NCBI GenBank assembly: GCA_023431285.1
Contig: JAEYXN010000198.1
Coordinates: 1-24,244 of the forward strand
Direction: 5' to 3'
Length of the DNA: 24,244 bases
Source of the DNA: Bacteroidota bacterium
Lineage (GTDB): Bacteria > Bacteroidota > Bacteroidia > Cytophagales > Cyclobacteriaceae
The translations under genes and the position numbers were made by a program. The notes under the pieces were generated by a model that did not search any database, was not told where the DNA came from, and was given only the letters and a program-made list of their open reading frames with translations. Of the stretch, positions 7,184 to 15,465 are shown piece after piece (position 1 is the stretch's first letter; every line of letters begins with the position of its first letter).

Positions 7184-8266
7184 GTGACAACTGTCATTCT
7201 CATATTGCCTTTGTTCCTCTTCTACATGGTTGTCACTGTGTATGCAGAGCGAAAGATTTCCGGCTTCATCCAGGACAGACTTGGTCCGATGGAGGTGGGA
7301 TACTATGGCGTTCTCCAGACTGTCGCCGATCTCATTAAACTCATTCAGAAAGAAGATATCGTTCCCAACGGTGTAGATAAGATCATCTTCAAGATGGCGC
7401 CAGTAGTCATCTTTGTGTCGGTCTTCGCCGGATTTGCCGTGCTTCCGGTATCCGCCGATTGGGCTGGAGCCTCTGTATCTTCCGCTGTGTTCTTTCTTCT
7501 GGCCATCGTTTCTCTCGATGTCATCGGAATCATCATGGCAGGATGGAGCTCCAACAATAAATACAGTATGCTGGGAACAATGCGCTCCGCAGCGCAGATC
7601 ATTTCATATGAAGTTCCCCTTGGCCTTGCTGTTCTTCCGGTATGTATGATGGGAGGAAGCCTGGATCTTCAGGTCATCTCTGCTCAACAGGGAATTTTGT
7701 CGGCAGAACCTCAATATCTTTTTGGCATCAGCGGTTGGGGTGTTGACACTGTCAGTATTGGTGGGTTTGTCGCATGGAATGTTTTCCGTTACCCACTCCT
7801 GTTCTTTGCATGGATCATATTCTTCATTGCATCTCTCGCAGAAGCAAATCGGGCTCCCTTCGATCTCCCTGAAGCGGAATCAGAAATTGTCGCGGGTTAT
7901 CAGACGGAATACTCCGGCTTTCGCTGGGCTGCGCTTCAGATGGCAGAGTACGCGATGATGTTACTCGTCAGTATGCTTGGAGCTATACTCTTCTTCGGAA
8001 GTTGGAACACAATTCTTCCAAATATCGGTCCGCTCCGTCTGGCTGATTGGACTACCGGCACTCCTGGAACGTGGACCACCTTCGCATGGGGGCTTTTTTG
8101 GCTGCTCGGAAAATCTTTCTTCCTGGTGGCTGTACAGATATGGGTGCGCTGGACCTACCCAAGATTAAGAATGGATCAGCTTATGAATCTATCGTGGAAG
8201 TATCTGACACCTTTTGCTCTGCTCCTGATAGTTCTTTGTGGGTTTCTTAAAATTATTTTTATCTGA
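7184..8266 (+). CDS. nuoH: NADH-quinone oxidoreductase subunit H (complex I)
   Basis: NuoH is the membrane subunit of complex I that forms much of the quinone chamber and links the peripheral arm to the proton-pumping subunits. Visible signatures are YAERKISGFIQDRLGP after the first helix (20-35) and the strongly conserved loop EANRAPFDLPEAESEIVAGY. About eight hydrophobic helices can be drawn, and the length of 360 is normal. The coordinates use the GTG at 7184, the only conventional start after the in-frame TAA at 7136. However, helix 1 would then have only about 20 residues before AERK. An ATC at 7157, 6 nt after AGGAGG, would add nine hydrophobic residues and better match homologues. It is the first complex I gene here and lies 5 nt before the histidine kinase gene. 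Confidence 0.93.
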   Translation: MTTVILILPLFLFYMVVTVYAERKISGFIQDRLGPMEVGYYGVLQTVADLIKLIQKEDIVPNGVDKIIFKMAPVVIFVSVFAGFAVLPVSADWAGASVSSAVFFLLAIVSLDVIGIIMAGWSSNNKYSMLGTMRSAAQIISYEVPLGLAVLPVCMMGGSLDLQVISAQQGILSAEPQYLFGISGWGVDTVSIGGFVAWNVFRYPLLFFAWIIFFIASLAEANRAPFDLPEAESEIVAGYQTEYSGFRWAALQMAEYAMMLLVSMLGAILFFGSWNTILPNIGPLRLADWTTGTPGTWTTFAWGLFWLLGKSFFLVAVQIWVRWTYPRLRMDQLMNLSWKYLTPFALLLIVLCGFLKIIFI

Positions 8267-8271
8267 ATACT

Positions 8272-10302
8272 GTGTACGCTATTGTGAGATTTTCCTGGAT
8301 CATTCCACTGTTGCTTATCTCTGTCTCAGCATTGGGCCAAAGTGCAATCGACAGTCTTGAGAATTTGCTGCGAACTAATCTGTCCGATTCTGCGAGAATT
8401 CATACGCTCCTCTCCCTTTCTACTCAATATGAATACGTAGATGTTGCCACCAGTCAGAAACTGACAAGGGAAGCAATTAGCATTGTTGAAAAAAATAATG
8501 TGGCGCATTCAAAGGCGAGAGCATATCAAAGTCTGGGCTCCATCAGTCGCATTGGTGGAGACTACCACGCTGCACTAAAGGCTGACCAGATTGCCCTTGA
8601 AGCAAGTCTGCTCACCAGCGATAGTACGCGCATTGCTACATCCTATAACAACCTGGCCCATGATTATTATGATCTTGGAAAGTATGATCAGGCCTATCGC
8701 TATTTCATTCAAACACTGAAAGTGGCGTCCAATATCAAGGACACGCTGATCGAAACAATCGCGATACACAACATCGCACGCGTGTTTAAAGAACTGGGTC
8801 AACTCGACAGGGCGCTTGAAAACCTGGAAATTTCAAGAGAGCTCAGCAAAAAAATCGGTGACGCAGAAGGCGAGCCTTATTCGCTGTCCGAGATAGGAGA
8901 TGTGTTACTGCGTCAGGGTAACTATGACTCTGCGTTGCTTACACTGGAAAGAACTCTCGAACTGAGTCGTAAACACAGACTGCGTGTATTGGAACCAAAG
9001 ACGATGATCAACATCGCTCAGATCTATCTGAAAAAGGACGATGAGAAAACCGCCCTGGCATATTACGATACTGCATACCAGTATTATAATCAAGCCAATG
9101 ACAAATTCGGGATCGCCGAAGTAAATCTTGGACGTGGACTCGCTCACCTGTCTCAGAAGCGGTATGACGAAGCGATGAAACTCATTCAAAGCAGTCTTGA
9201 TGATGCGAAGAAGCTTAACGCTAACATCCTCCAGCTGCAATGCTTCAACCATCTCTCATCACTATGGGAGAAACGTGGAGATTATAAGCGGGCTCTGGCG
9301 TACTTCAAGCAATACGAACAGGTGGAGGACACGCTGTTCAGCCTGGACATGCAATCAAATCTTCTCGCAGACCAGCTACGGTTTGAAACAGAATCCAAAG
9401 ATTTTCAGATCGCGGCATTGAATCGCCAGCAAAGCCGCCAGAAGGATGAGATTAAAAAGCAGGAATTCGTTCGCAACATTCTGGTGGTTGTGATGGCTCT
9501 TAGTGGCATTCTTCTTATAACAGTTTACCGTAGCGGACAGCGTCGGAGAAAGATCAATACCCTTCTCCTGCAACATCAGGAAGAAGCGGAGAAAAAAAGT
9601 GAAGAACTTGAGAAGCTGAATCAGGTTAAAGACAAGTTCTTTTCAATCATCTCACACGATCTAAGATCGCCGATCAATGCCCTCGCAGGTTTGCTTGACC
9701 TTCTCGACAAAGGCGCAATTGCTCCAACTGAATTGCCCGAGCACATCAAAGAACTCCGCACCCGTTTTCATCATACCCGCACTCTTCTTAACAACCTCCT
9801 TGACTGGACGTTGCTTCAGATGGACAAGCTCAACTTACAGGCTACCCGCATCGACATTTACAAGCTTGTGGAAGAGAATGTTCAGCTTCTTGAACCACTC
9901 CAGGGAAAAGAAATTGAAATACGCAACGAGGTGCCAAAGCCATGTATCGCTTTCGCGGATTCAAATACTATCAATCTCGTCATCCGTAACCTGATCACAA
10001 ATGCGCTTAAATTCACGAATGAAGGCGGCAGCGTCCTTATCCGGGGAATTGAAAGACAGTCGGAATGGCTTGTTTCCGTTCAGGATAACGGGATTGGAAT
10101 GACTCCCGAAGTAATGAAGATTCTTTTCGATAAAACTGCCCCTTATACAACCAGAGGAACCGCGAATGAAAAAGGAACCGGTCTTGGGCTGATCCTTTGT
10201 AAAGAGTTCGTAGAGAAGAACGGCGGAACCATCTGGGTAGAAAGTGAAGTTGGAAAGGGAAGCGCTTTTTACTTCACAATCCCGCGCGGAGCAACTGAAT
10301 AG
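8272..10302 (+). CDS. TPR-repeat sensor histidine kinase inserted in the nuo cluster
   Basis: The 676-residue protein has a signal peptide (about 1-23, ending SALGQ), then a periplasmic array of about six to seven tetratricopeptide-like repeats (roughly 40-360, with YNNLAHDYYDLGKYDQAYRY as a clear example). A single membrane helix follows at about 400-419. Next come a coiled coil (425-455) and a HisKA domain whose H-box SHDLRSP carries the phospho-accepting His462. The HATPase domain has N-box residues Asn573 and Asn577 (RNLITNALKF), DNGIGM (605-610) and GTGLGL (635-640), so the kinase looks intact. The start is a GTG. No response regulator is encoded in the window. It begins 5 nt after the nuoH stop and ends 75 nt before nuoI, which suggests co-transcription with complex I. 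The signal sensed is unknown. Confidence 0.9.
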   Translation: MYAIVRFSWIIPLLLISVSALGQSAIDSLENLLRTNLSDSARIHTLLSLSTQYEYVDVATSQKLTREAISIVEKNNVAHSKARAYQSLGSISRIGGDYHAALKADQIALEASLLTSDSTRIATSYNNLAHDYYDLGKYDQAYRYFIQTLKVASNIKDTLIETIAIHNIARVFKELGQLDRALENLEISRELSKKIGDAEGEPYSLSEIGDVLLRQGNYDSALLTLERTLELSRKHRLRVLEPKTMINIAQIYLKKDDEKTALAYYDTAYQYYNQANDKFGIAEVNLGRGLAHLSQKRYDEAMKLIQSSLDDAKKLNANILQLQCFNHLSSLWEKRGDYKRALAYFKQYEQVEDTLFSLDMQSNLLADQLRFETESKDFQIAALNRQQSRQKDEIKKQEFVRNILVVVMALSGILLITVYRSGQRRRKINTLLLQHQEEAEKKSEELEKLNQVKDKFFSIISHDLRSPINALAGLLDLLDKGAIAPTELPEHIKELRTRFHHTRTLLNNLLDWTLLQMDKLNLQATRIDIYKLVEENVQLLEPLQGKEIEIRNEVPKPCIAFADSNTINLVIRNLITNALKFTNEGGSVLIRGIERQSEWLVSVQDNGIGMTPEVMKILFDKTAPYTTRGTANEKGTGLGLILCKEFVEKNGGTIWVESEVGKGSAFYFTIPRGATE

Positions 10303-10358
10303 ACCTGCTCCGAAAGCAACTTTTCCTCTTAAAGGCTTTCGAGAATCTTTTTCCGTCC

Positions 10359-10366
10359 TATTTTTG
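10359..10366 (+). promoter_or_regulatory. Candidate internal -7 box upstream of nuoI
   Basis: TATTTTTG matches TAnnTTTG exactly within the 75-nt gap between the kinase and nuoI, 11 nt before the nuoI ATG. No TTG lies at the expected -33 spacing, only TTTC at 10337-10340. It could let nuoI-N be transcribed independently of nuoH and the kinase. Confidence 0.38.
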
Positions 10367-10377
10367 TTGGTCCAAGG

Positions 10378-11067
10378 ATGGAGAGAACAGGTTCAACATA
10401 CTGGAAGAATATTTCCGACGCGATCCGTTCGCTCTGGGTCGGCCTTAAATTGACGTTGGCCCATCTTTACAAAGCAAGAATCAGCCGAAAGCCTGTAATA
10501 GTCACTTCAAAAAAGTACTTCGAGCGCACCGAAGGGGTCAATACCGTTCAATATCCTCACGAAATGCAGCCGGTCCCCGACAATGGGCGTTATCGTCTTC
10601 ATAATGAAATCGACGATTGCATTGTGTGTGACAAATGCGCAAAGATCTGCCCCGTAAATTGCATTACCATTGAGCCGATCAGAGCTGTCGAGGAAATCGG
10701 GAAGACTTCCGATGGGACCTCGAAAAGGATTTACGCTGCGAAATTTGACATCGATATGGGCAAATGCTGCTTTTGTGGCCTGTGTACCACTGTGTGCCCC
10801 ACAGAATGCCTTACCATGACGAAGGTGTATGACTTCAGTGTCTTCGATATGAAGGAACATAATTTTGCTTTCGCAGAAATGAGTGATGATGAAATTTCTC
10901 TCAGACGAAATCAGTTGGAAGAATTTCAGAAGAGCAAAGCGAAAGCGCCGGCGCCAGTGCCCGCAGTTCCCGCAGCGGACACACCCGCTGCGGCGACGCC
11001 TAAACCGGTAGCCAAACCAGTTTTCAAACCGAAAATTAAACCTCCGGGACCTCCGCCAGCTGCATGA
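10378..11067 (+). CDS. nuoI: NADH-quinone oxidoreductase subunit I (two 4Fe-4S ferredoxin-like)
   Basis: NuoI carries clusters N6a and N6b, which pass electrons toward the quinone-reducing cluster N2 at the membrane junction. Two complete CxxCxxCxxxCP motifs are present: Cys81, 84, 87 and 91, and Cys130, 133, 136 and 140. The N-terminal amphipathic region (about 8-35) is the membrane-contacting helix of the family. The catalytic core ends near residue 185. A further tail of about 40 residues rich in Pro and Ala (191-229, 14 Pro and 10 Ala) extends the protein to 229, longer than the roughly 160-190 residues usual in the family. The start is the ATG at 10378, preceded by a candidate -7 box. 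The stop overlaps the nuoJ start by 4 nt (ATGA). Confidence 0.95.
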   Translation: MERTGSTYWKNISDAIRSLWVGLKLTLAHLYKARISRKPVIVTSKKYFERTEGVNTVQYPHEMQPVPDNGRYRLHNEIDDCIVCDKCAKICPVNCITIEPIRAVEEIGKTSDGTSKRIYAAKFDIDMGKCCFCGLCTTVCPTECLTMTKVYDFSVFDMKEHNFAFAEMSDDEISLRRNQLEEFQKSKAKAPAPVPAVPAADTPAAATPKPVAKPVFKPKIKPPGPPPAA

Positions 11068-11564
11068 TTTCCGCCAAGATCATCTTTTACTTTTTTGAAG
11101 TCGCTGCTGCTGTCAGCGCGATGGCGTTGGTCTTTTCGCGAAATGTATTTTATGCAGCGTTGTTGCTGATTACATGCCTCTTATCTGTCGCCGGACTCTA
11201 TGTTCTTGCCTTCGCAGAGTTTGTAGCAGTCGCACAAATAATGGTCTATGCCGGCGGCGTACTCGTGCTGATCATCTTCGGCATTATGCTGACCGCGCGC
11301 CTCGGAGAAAAACCCCTTTTGGTTTCGCATGGAAATATTTTCTCGGGAGCTATTGCCAGCATCGCCCTCTTGATTGTGCTCTGCTTCTTCATAACTATTC
11401 CGACATCGTCTTCCGAAACTGCTTTGCCTGCGAACACTGTAGATCACATCGGCCGGAATCTCATGACTACCCATTTGATCCCTTTTGAAATCGCGGGTAT
11501 TCTTCTGCTTGTTGCACTTGTTGGCGCAGCTGTCCTTGCATCACAAAAAGCCAGGCAATCATGA
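11064..11564 (+). CDS. nuoJ: NADH-quinone oxidoreductase subunit J
   Basis: NuoJ is one of the small antiporter-adjacent membrane subunits of complex I, next to NuoH and NuoK. The 166-residue protein has five hydrophobic helices. The third carries the conserved pattern AEFVAVAQIMVYAGGVLVLI (51-70), where the family has its pi-bulge and a key Tyr (Tyr62). The short connecting loop after helix 3, TARLGEKP, is typical. The ATG overlaps the nuoI stop by 4 nt and the stop overlaps nuoK in the same way, so nuoI-J-K are translationally coupled. Confidence 0.94.
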   Translation: MISAKIIFYFFEVAAAVSAMALVFSRNVFYAALLLITCLLSVAGLYVLAFAEFVAVAQIMVYAGGVLVLIIFGIMLTARLGEKPLLVSHGNIFSGAIASIALLIVLCFFITIPTSSSETALPANTVDHIGRNLMTTHLIPFEIAGILLLVALVGAAVLASQKARQS

Positions 11565-11872
11565 TCGCACCTCTTGAGCATCTATATTACCTGAGCGCGT
11601 TCCTTTTCTGTGCTGGACTATTTATAGCAGTGACAAAACGAAACGCGATTATGGTATTGCTCGGAATCGAGCTGATGCTAAATGCGGCGAACATAAACCT
11701 TGTCGCATTCAATCAGCTTCACCCGTCCAACCTCGATGGACAAATGTTCTCCCTTTTTGTCATCGTCATTGCTGTATGCGAGGCCGCCGTGGGCCTTGCC
11801 ATTATATTAGGAGTTTACAGACATTATCAGACTTCCATTCCTGATCAGGTTGATGAACTGAAAGAACGTTGA
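11561..11872 (+). CDS. nuoK: NADH-quinone oxidoreductase subunit K
   Basis: The 103-residue, three-helix protein matches the standard length of this Mrp-like subunit. The two membrane-buried glutamates needed for proton transfer are present: Glu37 in LLGIELMLNAANINLVAF and Glu74 in AVCEAAVGLA. ATG overlaps the nuoJ stop by 4 nt (ATGA), and the TGA stop shares one base with the nuoL ATG (TGATG). Confidence 0.95.
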   Translation: MIAPLEHLYYLSAFLFCAGLFIAVTKRNAIMVLLGIELMLNAANINLVAFNQLHPSNLDGQMFSLFVIVIAVCEAAVGLAIILGVYRHYQTSIPDQVDELKER

Positions 11873-13803
11873 TGGGTACAGAACTAACATATCCGGAGTA
11901 CTTCCACGTCACACTCATGCTGGCGATAATGCTGCCATGTCTGTCGTTTCTCATTAGCCTGATCGTGCCCGACCGTTATGCCTGGACAGTCTCTCTGATC
12001 TCTCCCCTTATTATGCTGGCAGCATTCATATCTGCAAGCATAGTTTGCGTCCACGCCTGGAACAACGTCCCCTACACGTTTTCTGTTGAATGGTTTCGCG
12101 TTGCAGGACGTCCTGTTGAGGTGGGCATATTGCTCAATAACCTTTCTGCGCTTATGCTTGGCGTTGTGTCACTGATCTCCTTTTTGGTCCATCTCTACAG
12201 TGTAGGATATATGGCCGGCGACGACGGAGAAAAAAAATACTTTGGCATGCTCGGACTGTTCACCTTTTCAATGCTGGGCATCGTCCTTGCCGACAACCTC
12301 CTGCTGGTTTTCGTATTCTGGGAACTTGTCGGATTTTCATCCTATATGCTTATTGGACATTGGAATGAGAAGCCCGCTGCAGCAGCTGCATCCAAAAAGG
12401 CGTTCATCATTAACAGAATCGGTGACGCCGGATTCCTCATCGGACTGATGATTCTCTGGGCGGCGGACGGAGACTTTCGAATTGAAAACCTTGTCGGGCC
12501 GGAAGCCCCCCTGACTGCCACCTTAGCCGGCCTGTGTATATTCTGTGGCGTGCTGGGTAAGTCTGCACAGTTCCCCCTTTCTACATGGTTACCAGATGCG
12601 ATGGAAGGTCCTACTCCCGTAAGCGCACTGATTCACGCAGCGACGATGGTTGCTGCCGGTGTATTTCTCATGGCGCGGGTTTTCATTTTGTTTACACCAG
12701 ACGCGCTTGCCGTCATCACTATCATCGGAATAATCACCGCTCTCACTGCGGCGCTCTCCGCACTGGCTCAAACAGATATTAAAAAGATACTGGCGTACTC
12801 TACGATCTCTCAGCTTGGTCTCATGGTCACTGCTATTGGCGCGGGCTCATGGGAAGCGGCGATGCTTCATCTTTTTACGCATGCTTTCTTTAAAGCGTGT
12901 CTCTTTCTTTGTGCAGGATCTATTATTCATGTGCTGCACCACGCGCAACATCAGTCGAACCAACACTTCGATGTCCAGGATATCCGTAACCTTGGAGGAC
13001 TTCGCCATCGCTTAAGATTCACATTCATCGCGACTGTCATCAGTGGCGCTGCGCTTGCAGGCATTCCATTCTTCACAGGATTTATTTCGAAGGAAGCAAT
13101 CTTCACTGCCCTTTATACGAGTGGTTCTCAAGGTTCGACATTGTCCTGGGTAGCACTGGGTCTTGCTTTCATAGTAACCTTCATTACTGTCCTTTACATC
13201 GTCAGATTGGTCGCGCTGGTCTTCTACGGTGAAGAAACAGTAACAAAGGATTTGCCTTTGCACGAAGCTCCGCCAATTATGCGTGCACCCGTAGCGTTGC
13301 TGGCACTGGGATCTTTATGGTTTGTCGTATCCGTGAACCCTTTTTCATCCACAGGATATCTCTTTCACCCGAATGTTATTCACGTTACCTGGCTTCCCGT
13401 GGCATCTGCTGTCTGGATTGCGCTAGCGTTGGCCACAGGATTTTATCTGACTTCGCGCGGCAGGTGGATTAGTTCAGAAATGCTTCGCCGTTCCTTCTAT
13501 TTCGATGAAGCCCAGAACACCATGGTGACCCAACCAGCACTCCGAATGGCCGCACTTATGACCCGGATCGACAGGAAATGGATTGACGGCGGCCTTCATG
13601 CCACCGCATACATCCATTTAACCGTGTCACATCTCGCAGCGTGGTGGGACAGAACCATTGTAGACGGACTTGTAAATGGCGCGGCCTCTATTGCCACAGC
13701 GATTGGATCACTAGCGCGCACACTCCAGGGAGGAAAAATTCAGCTTTATGTATTCTGGTCCGTCTTCACAATTGTTATTTTTCTAATTTGGTCGCTTATT
13801 TGA
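11872..13803 (+). CDS. nuoL: NADH-quinone oxidoreductase subunit L (antiporter-like)
   Basis: NuoL is the distal proton-pumping subunit, with a long lateral helix spanning the membrane arm. The 643-residue length fits. Visible features are the buried Glu151 in FWELVGFSSYMLIGHW, Lys230 in VLGKSAQFPLSTWLPDAMEGPTPVSALIHAATMV, and the C-terminal amphipathic stretch and final helix (about 620-642). The start is taken as the ATG at 11872, sharing one base with the nuoK TGA; a TTG codon 3 nt earlier is in frame but unnecessary. A 48-nt gap without an obvious signal separates it from nuoM. Confidence 0.96.
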   Translation: MGTELTYPEYFHVTLMLAIMLPCLSFLISLIVPDRYAWTVSLISPLIMLAAFISASIVCVHAWNNVPYTFSVEWFRVAGRPVEVGILLNNLSALMLGVVSLISFLVHLYSVGYMAGDDGEKKYFGMLGLFTFSMLGIVLADNLLLVFVFWELVGFSSYMLIGHWNEKPAAAAASKKAFIINRIGDAGFLIGLMILWAADGDFRIENLVGPEAPLTATLAGLCIFCGVLGKSAQFPLSTWLPDAMEGPTPVSALIHAATMVAAGVFLMARVFILFTPDALAVITIIGIITALTAALSALAQTDIKKILAYSTISQLGLMVTAIGAGSWEAAMLHLFTHAFFKACLFLCAGSIIHVLHHAQHQSNQHFDVQDIRNLGGLRHRLRFTFIATVISGAALAGIPFFTGFISKEAIFTALYTSGSQGSTLSWVALGLAFIVTFITVLYIVRLVALVFYGEETVTKDLPLHEAPPIMRAPVALLALGSLWFVVSVNPFSSTGYLFHPNVIHVTWLPVASAVWIALALATGFYLTSRGRWISSEMLRRSFYFDEAQNTMVTQPALRMAALMTRIDRKWIDGGLHATAYIHLTVSHLAAWWDRTIVDGLVNGAASIATAIGSLARTLQGGKIQLYVFWSVFTIVIFLIWSLI

Positions 13804-13851
13804 CGAACTATGCCCTGGTCTGAATGAAATGAGGACCTAATAAACAGCGTA

Positions 13852-15465
13852 ATGCAGCAATACCTCATCTCTCTCCTGATTTTCATCCCGCTTATTGCCG
13901 CCTTTGCCGGACTACTCATTCCATCTGACCAGCACAGAATATTCCGCATACTAACACTTGTTGTGAGTGTCGCTCAGGTTCTGCTTACTGCATGGGCTAT
14001 TACACTTTACGACCCCAGCGGGGGGATGCAGTTTGTCGAAAAGCAACCGTGGATCACACTTAATCTGGGAACCTGGGGAGTTTTGAAAGCAGAATACTTC
14101 GTCGGAATCGATGGGCTCAGTTTTCCTTTGGTGGCGATGTCTGCGTTCGTTATGCTCATTGCTGTCATCTCTTCGTGGACGATCACTAAACACGTCAAAG
14201 GATACTTCTCACTGTTCCTCCTGCTAAACGCAGCGATCATGGGGACATTTACCGCCCTCGATTTCCTGCTGTTCTATCTCTTCTTCGAATTCATGCTTCT
14301 TCCGATGTTCTTCCTCATTGCAGTATGGGGCGGTGAACGTCGTGAATATGCGTCGATAAAATTCTTCCTCTACACACTTGTCGGATCAATTCTCATCCTG
14401 ATCGTCATGATCGCCCTTTACATTTCCGTGAATGAGCCAGGGGATACACAAATGTTGGTGCATAGTTTCAACATGATTAACATGACCGAGTCGACGAACT
14501 TTGTCTCGAACTCAATTCTGGATCCCAATAATCCATGGGCCCTGAAAATCTATAATGCAAGACATTGGGCTTTCCTCTTTTTGTTCATAGGCTTTGCCAT
14601 TAAACTTCCTATGGCACCCTTGCATACCTGGTTGCCGGATGCACACGTCGAAGCGCCTACTCCTGTGTCCGTCATCCTCGCAGCAGTATTGCTCAAAATT
14701 GGTGGTTACGGCCTTGCGCGAATCGCTTTTCCAATCTTTCCGGAAGCCGCAATTGATTTCAGCTGGTTCATCGGGCTGATGGGATTAATCTCCATTGTTT
14801 ATGGAGCTCTCAACGCGATGGCAAGTAAAGATCTTAAGAAGCTCATTGCTTACTCCTCTGTGTCTCACATGGGGTTCGTCCTCCTGGGGCTTGCATCTCT
14901 TACAACGGAGGGGATCTCGGGTGCAGCTTACCAGATGTTTTCTCACGGTATTGTATCCGCAATGCTATTCCTTCTTGTGGGCGTCATCTACGACCGCACC
15001 CATGACAGGACCATCAGTAATTACTCTGGCCTTTCAGTAAAGATGAAACGTTATACCGCGTTCGTCCTGATCGCATTCTTCTCCTCTATGGGGTTACCCG
15101 GATTCTCAGGATTCATCGCAGAGATACTTGTTTTCCTGGGAGCATTCCGCGCGCCGGAAACGAATGGTCTCCTCCATGAAAGTTTTGCCATCATTGCAAC
15201 GTCAGGACTGGTGTTCGGCGCCGCCTATTATTTGTGGACCCTTCAACGAATGTTCTTCGGTCCGTTCGACATAAAAGGTGGAGTGGATCTTTCCCGTGTA
15301 ACTGATCTCGACCGGAGGGAATACCTGATGCTGGTTCCTCTTGCTATCGTGACGTTCGTCTTTGGTATTTATCCGCAGCCGCTGATTGACATTATCGATC
15401 CCTTCGCGCAGAACCTTTCAGACCTCGTGCTCAGCGAAGGAAGAAAATTAATAACCACGCCGTGA
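13852..15465 (+). CDS. nuoM: NADH-quinone oxidoreductase subunit M (antiporter-like)
   Basis: This is the middle antiporter-like proton-pumping subunit of complex I. Essential buried charges are visible as Glu146 in FFEFMLLPMFFLI and Lys251 in FAIKLPMAPLHTWLPDAHVEA. About fourteen hydrophobic helices can be drawn. The length of 537 is somewhat above the usual 490-515, mainly because of a polar loop at about 193-235 between helices (EPGDTQ through NNPWALK). The TGA stop overlaps the nuoN start (GTGATG). Confidence 0.96.
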   Translation: MQQYLISLLIFIPLIAAFAGLLIPSDQHRIFRILTLVVSVAQVLLTAWAITLYDPSGGMQFVEKQPWITLNLGTWGVLKAEYFVGIDGLSFPLVAMSAFVMLIAVISSWTITKHVKGYFSLFLLLNAAIMGTFTALDFLLFYLFFEFMLLPMFFLIAVWGGERREYASIKFFLYTLVGSILILIVMIALYISVNEPGDTQMLVHSFNMINMTESTNFVSNSILDPNNPWALKIYNARHWAFLFLFIGFAIKLPMAPLHTWLPDAHVEAPTPVSVILAAVLLKIGGYGLARIAFPIFPEAAIDFSWFIGLMGLISIVYGALNAMASKDLKKLIAYSSVSHMGFVLLGLASLTTEGISGAAYQMFSHGIVSAMLFLLVGVIYDRTHDRTISNYSGLSVKMKRYTAFVLIAFFSSMGLPGFSGFIAEILVFLGAFRAPETNGLLHESFAIIATSGLVFGAAYYLWTLQRMFFGPFDIKGGVDLSRVTDLDRREYLMLVPLAIVTFVFGIYPQPLIDIIDPFAQNLSDLVLSEGRKLITTP

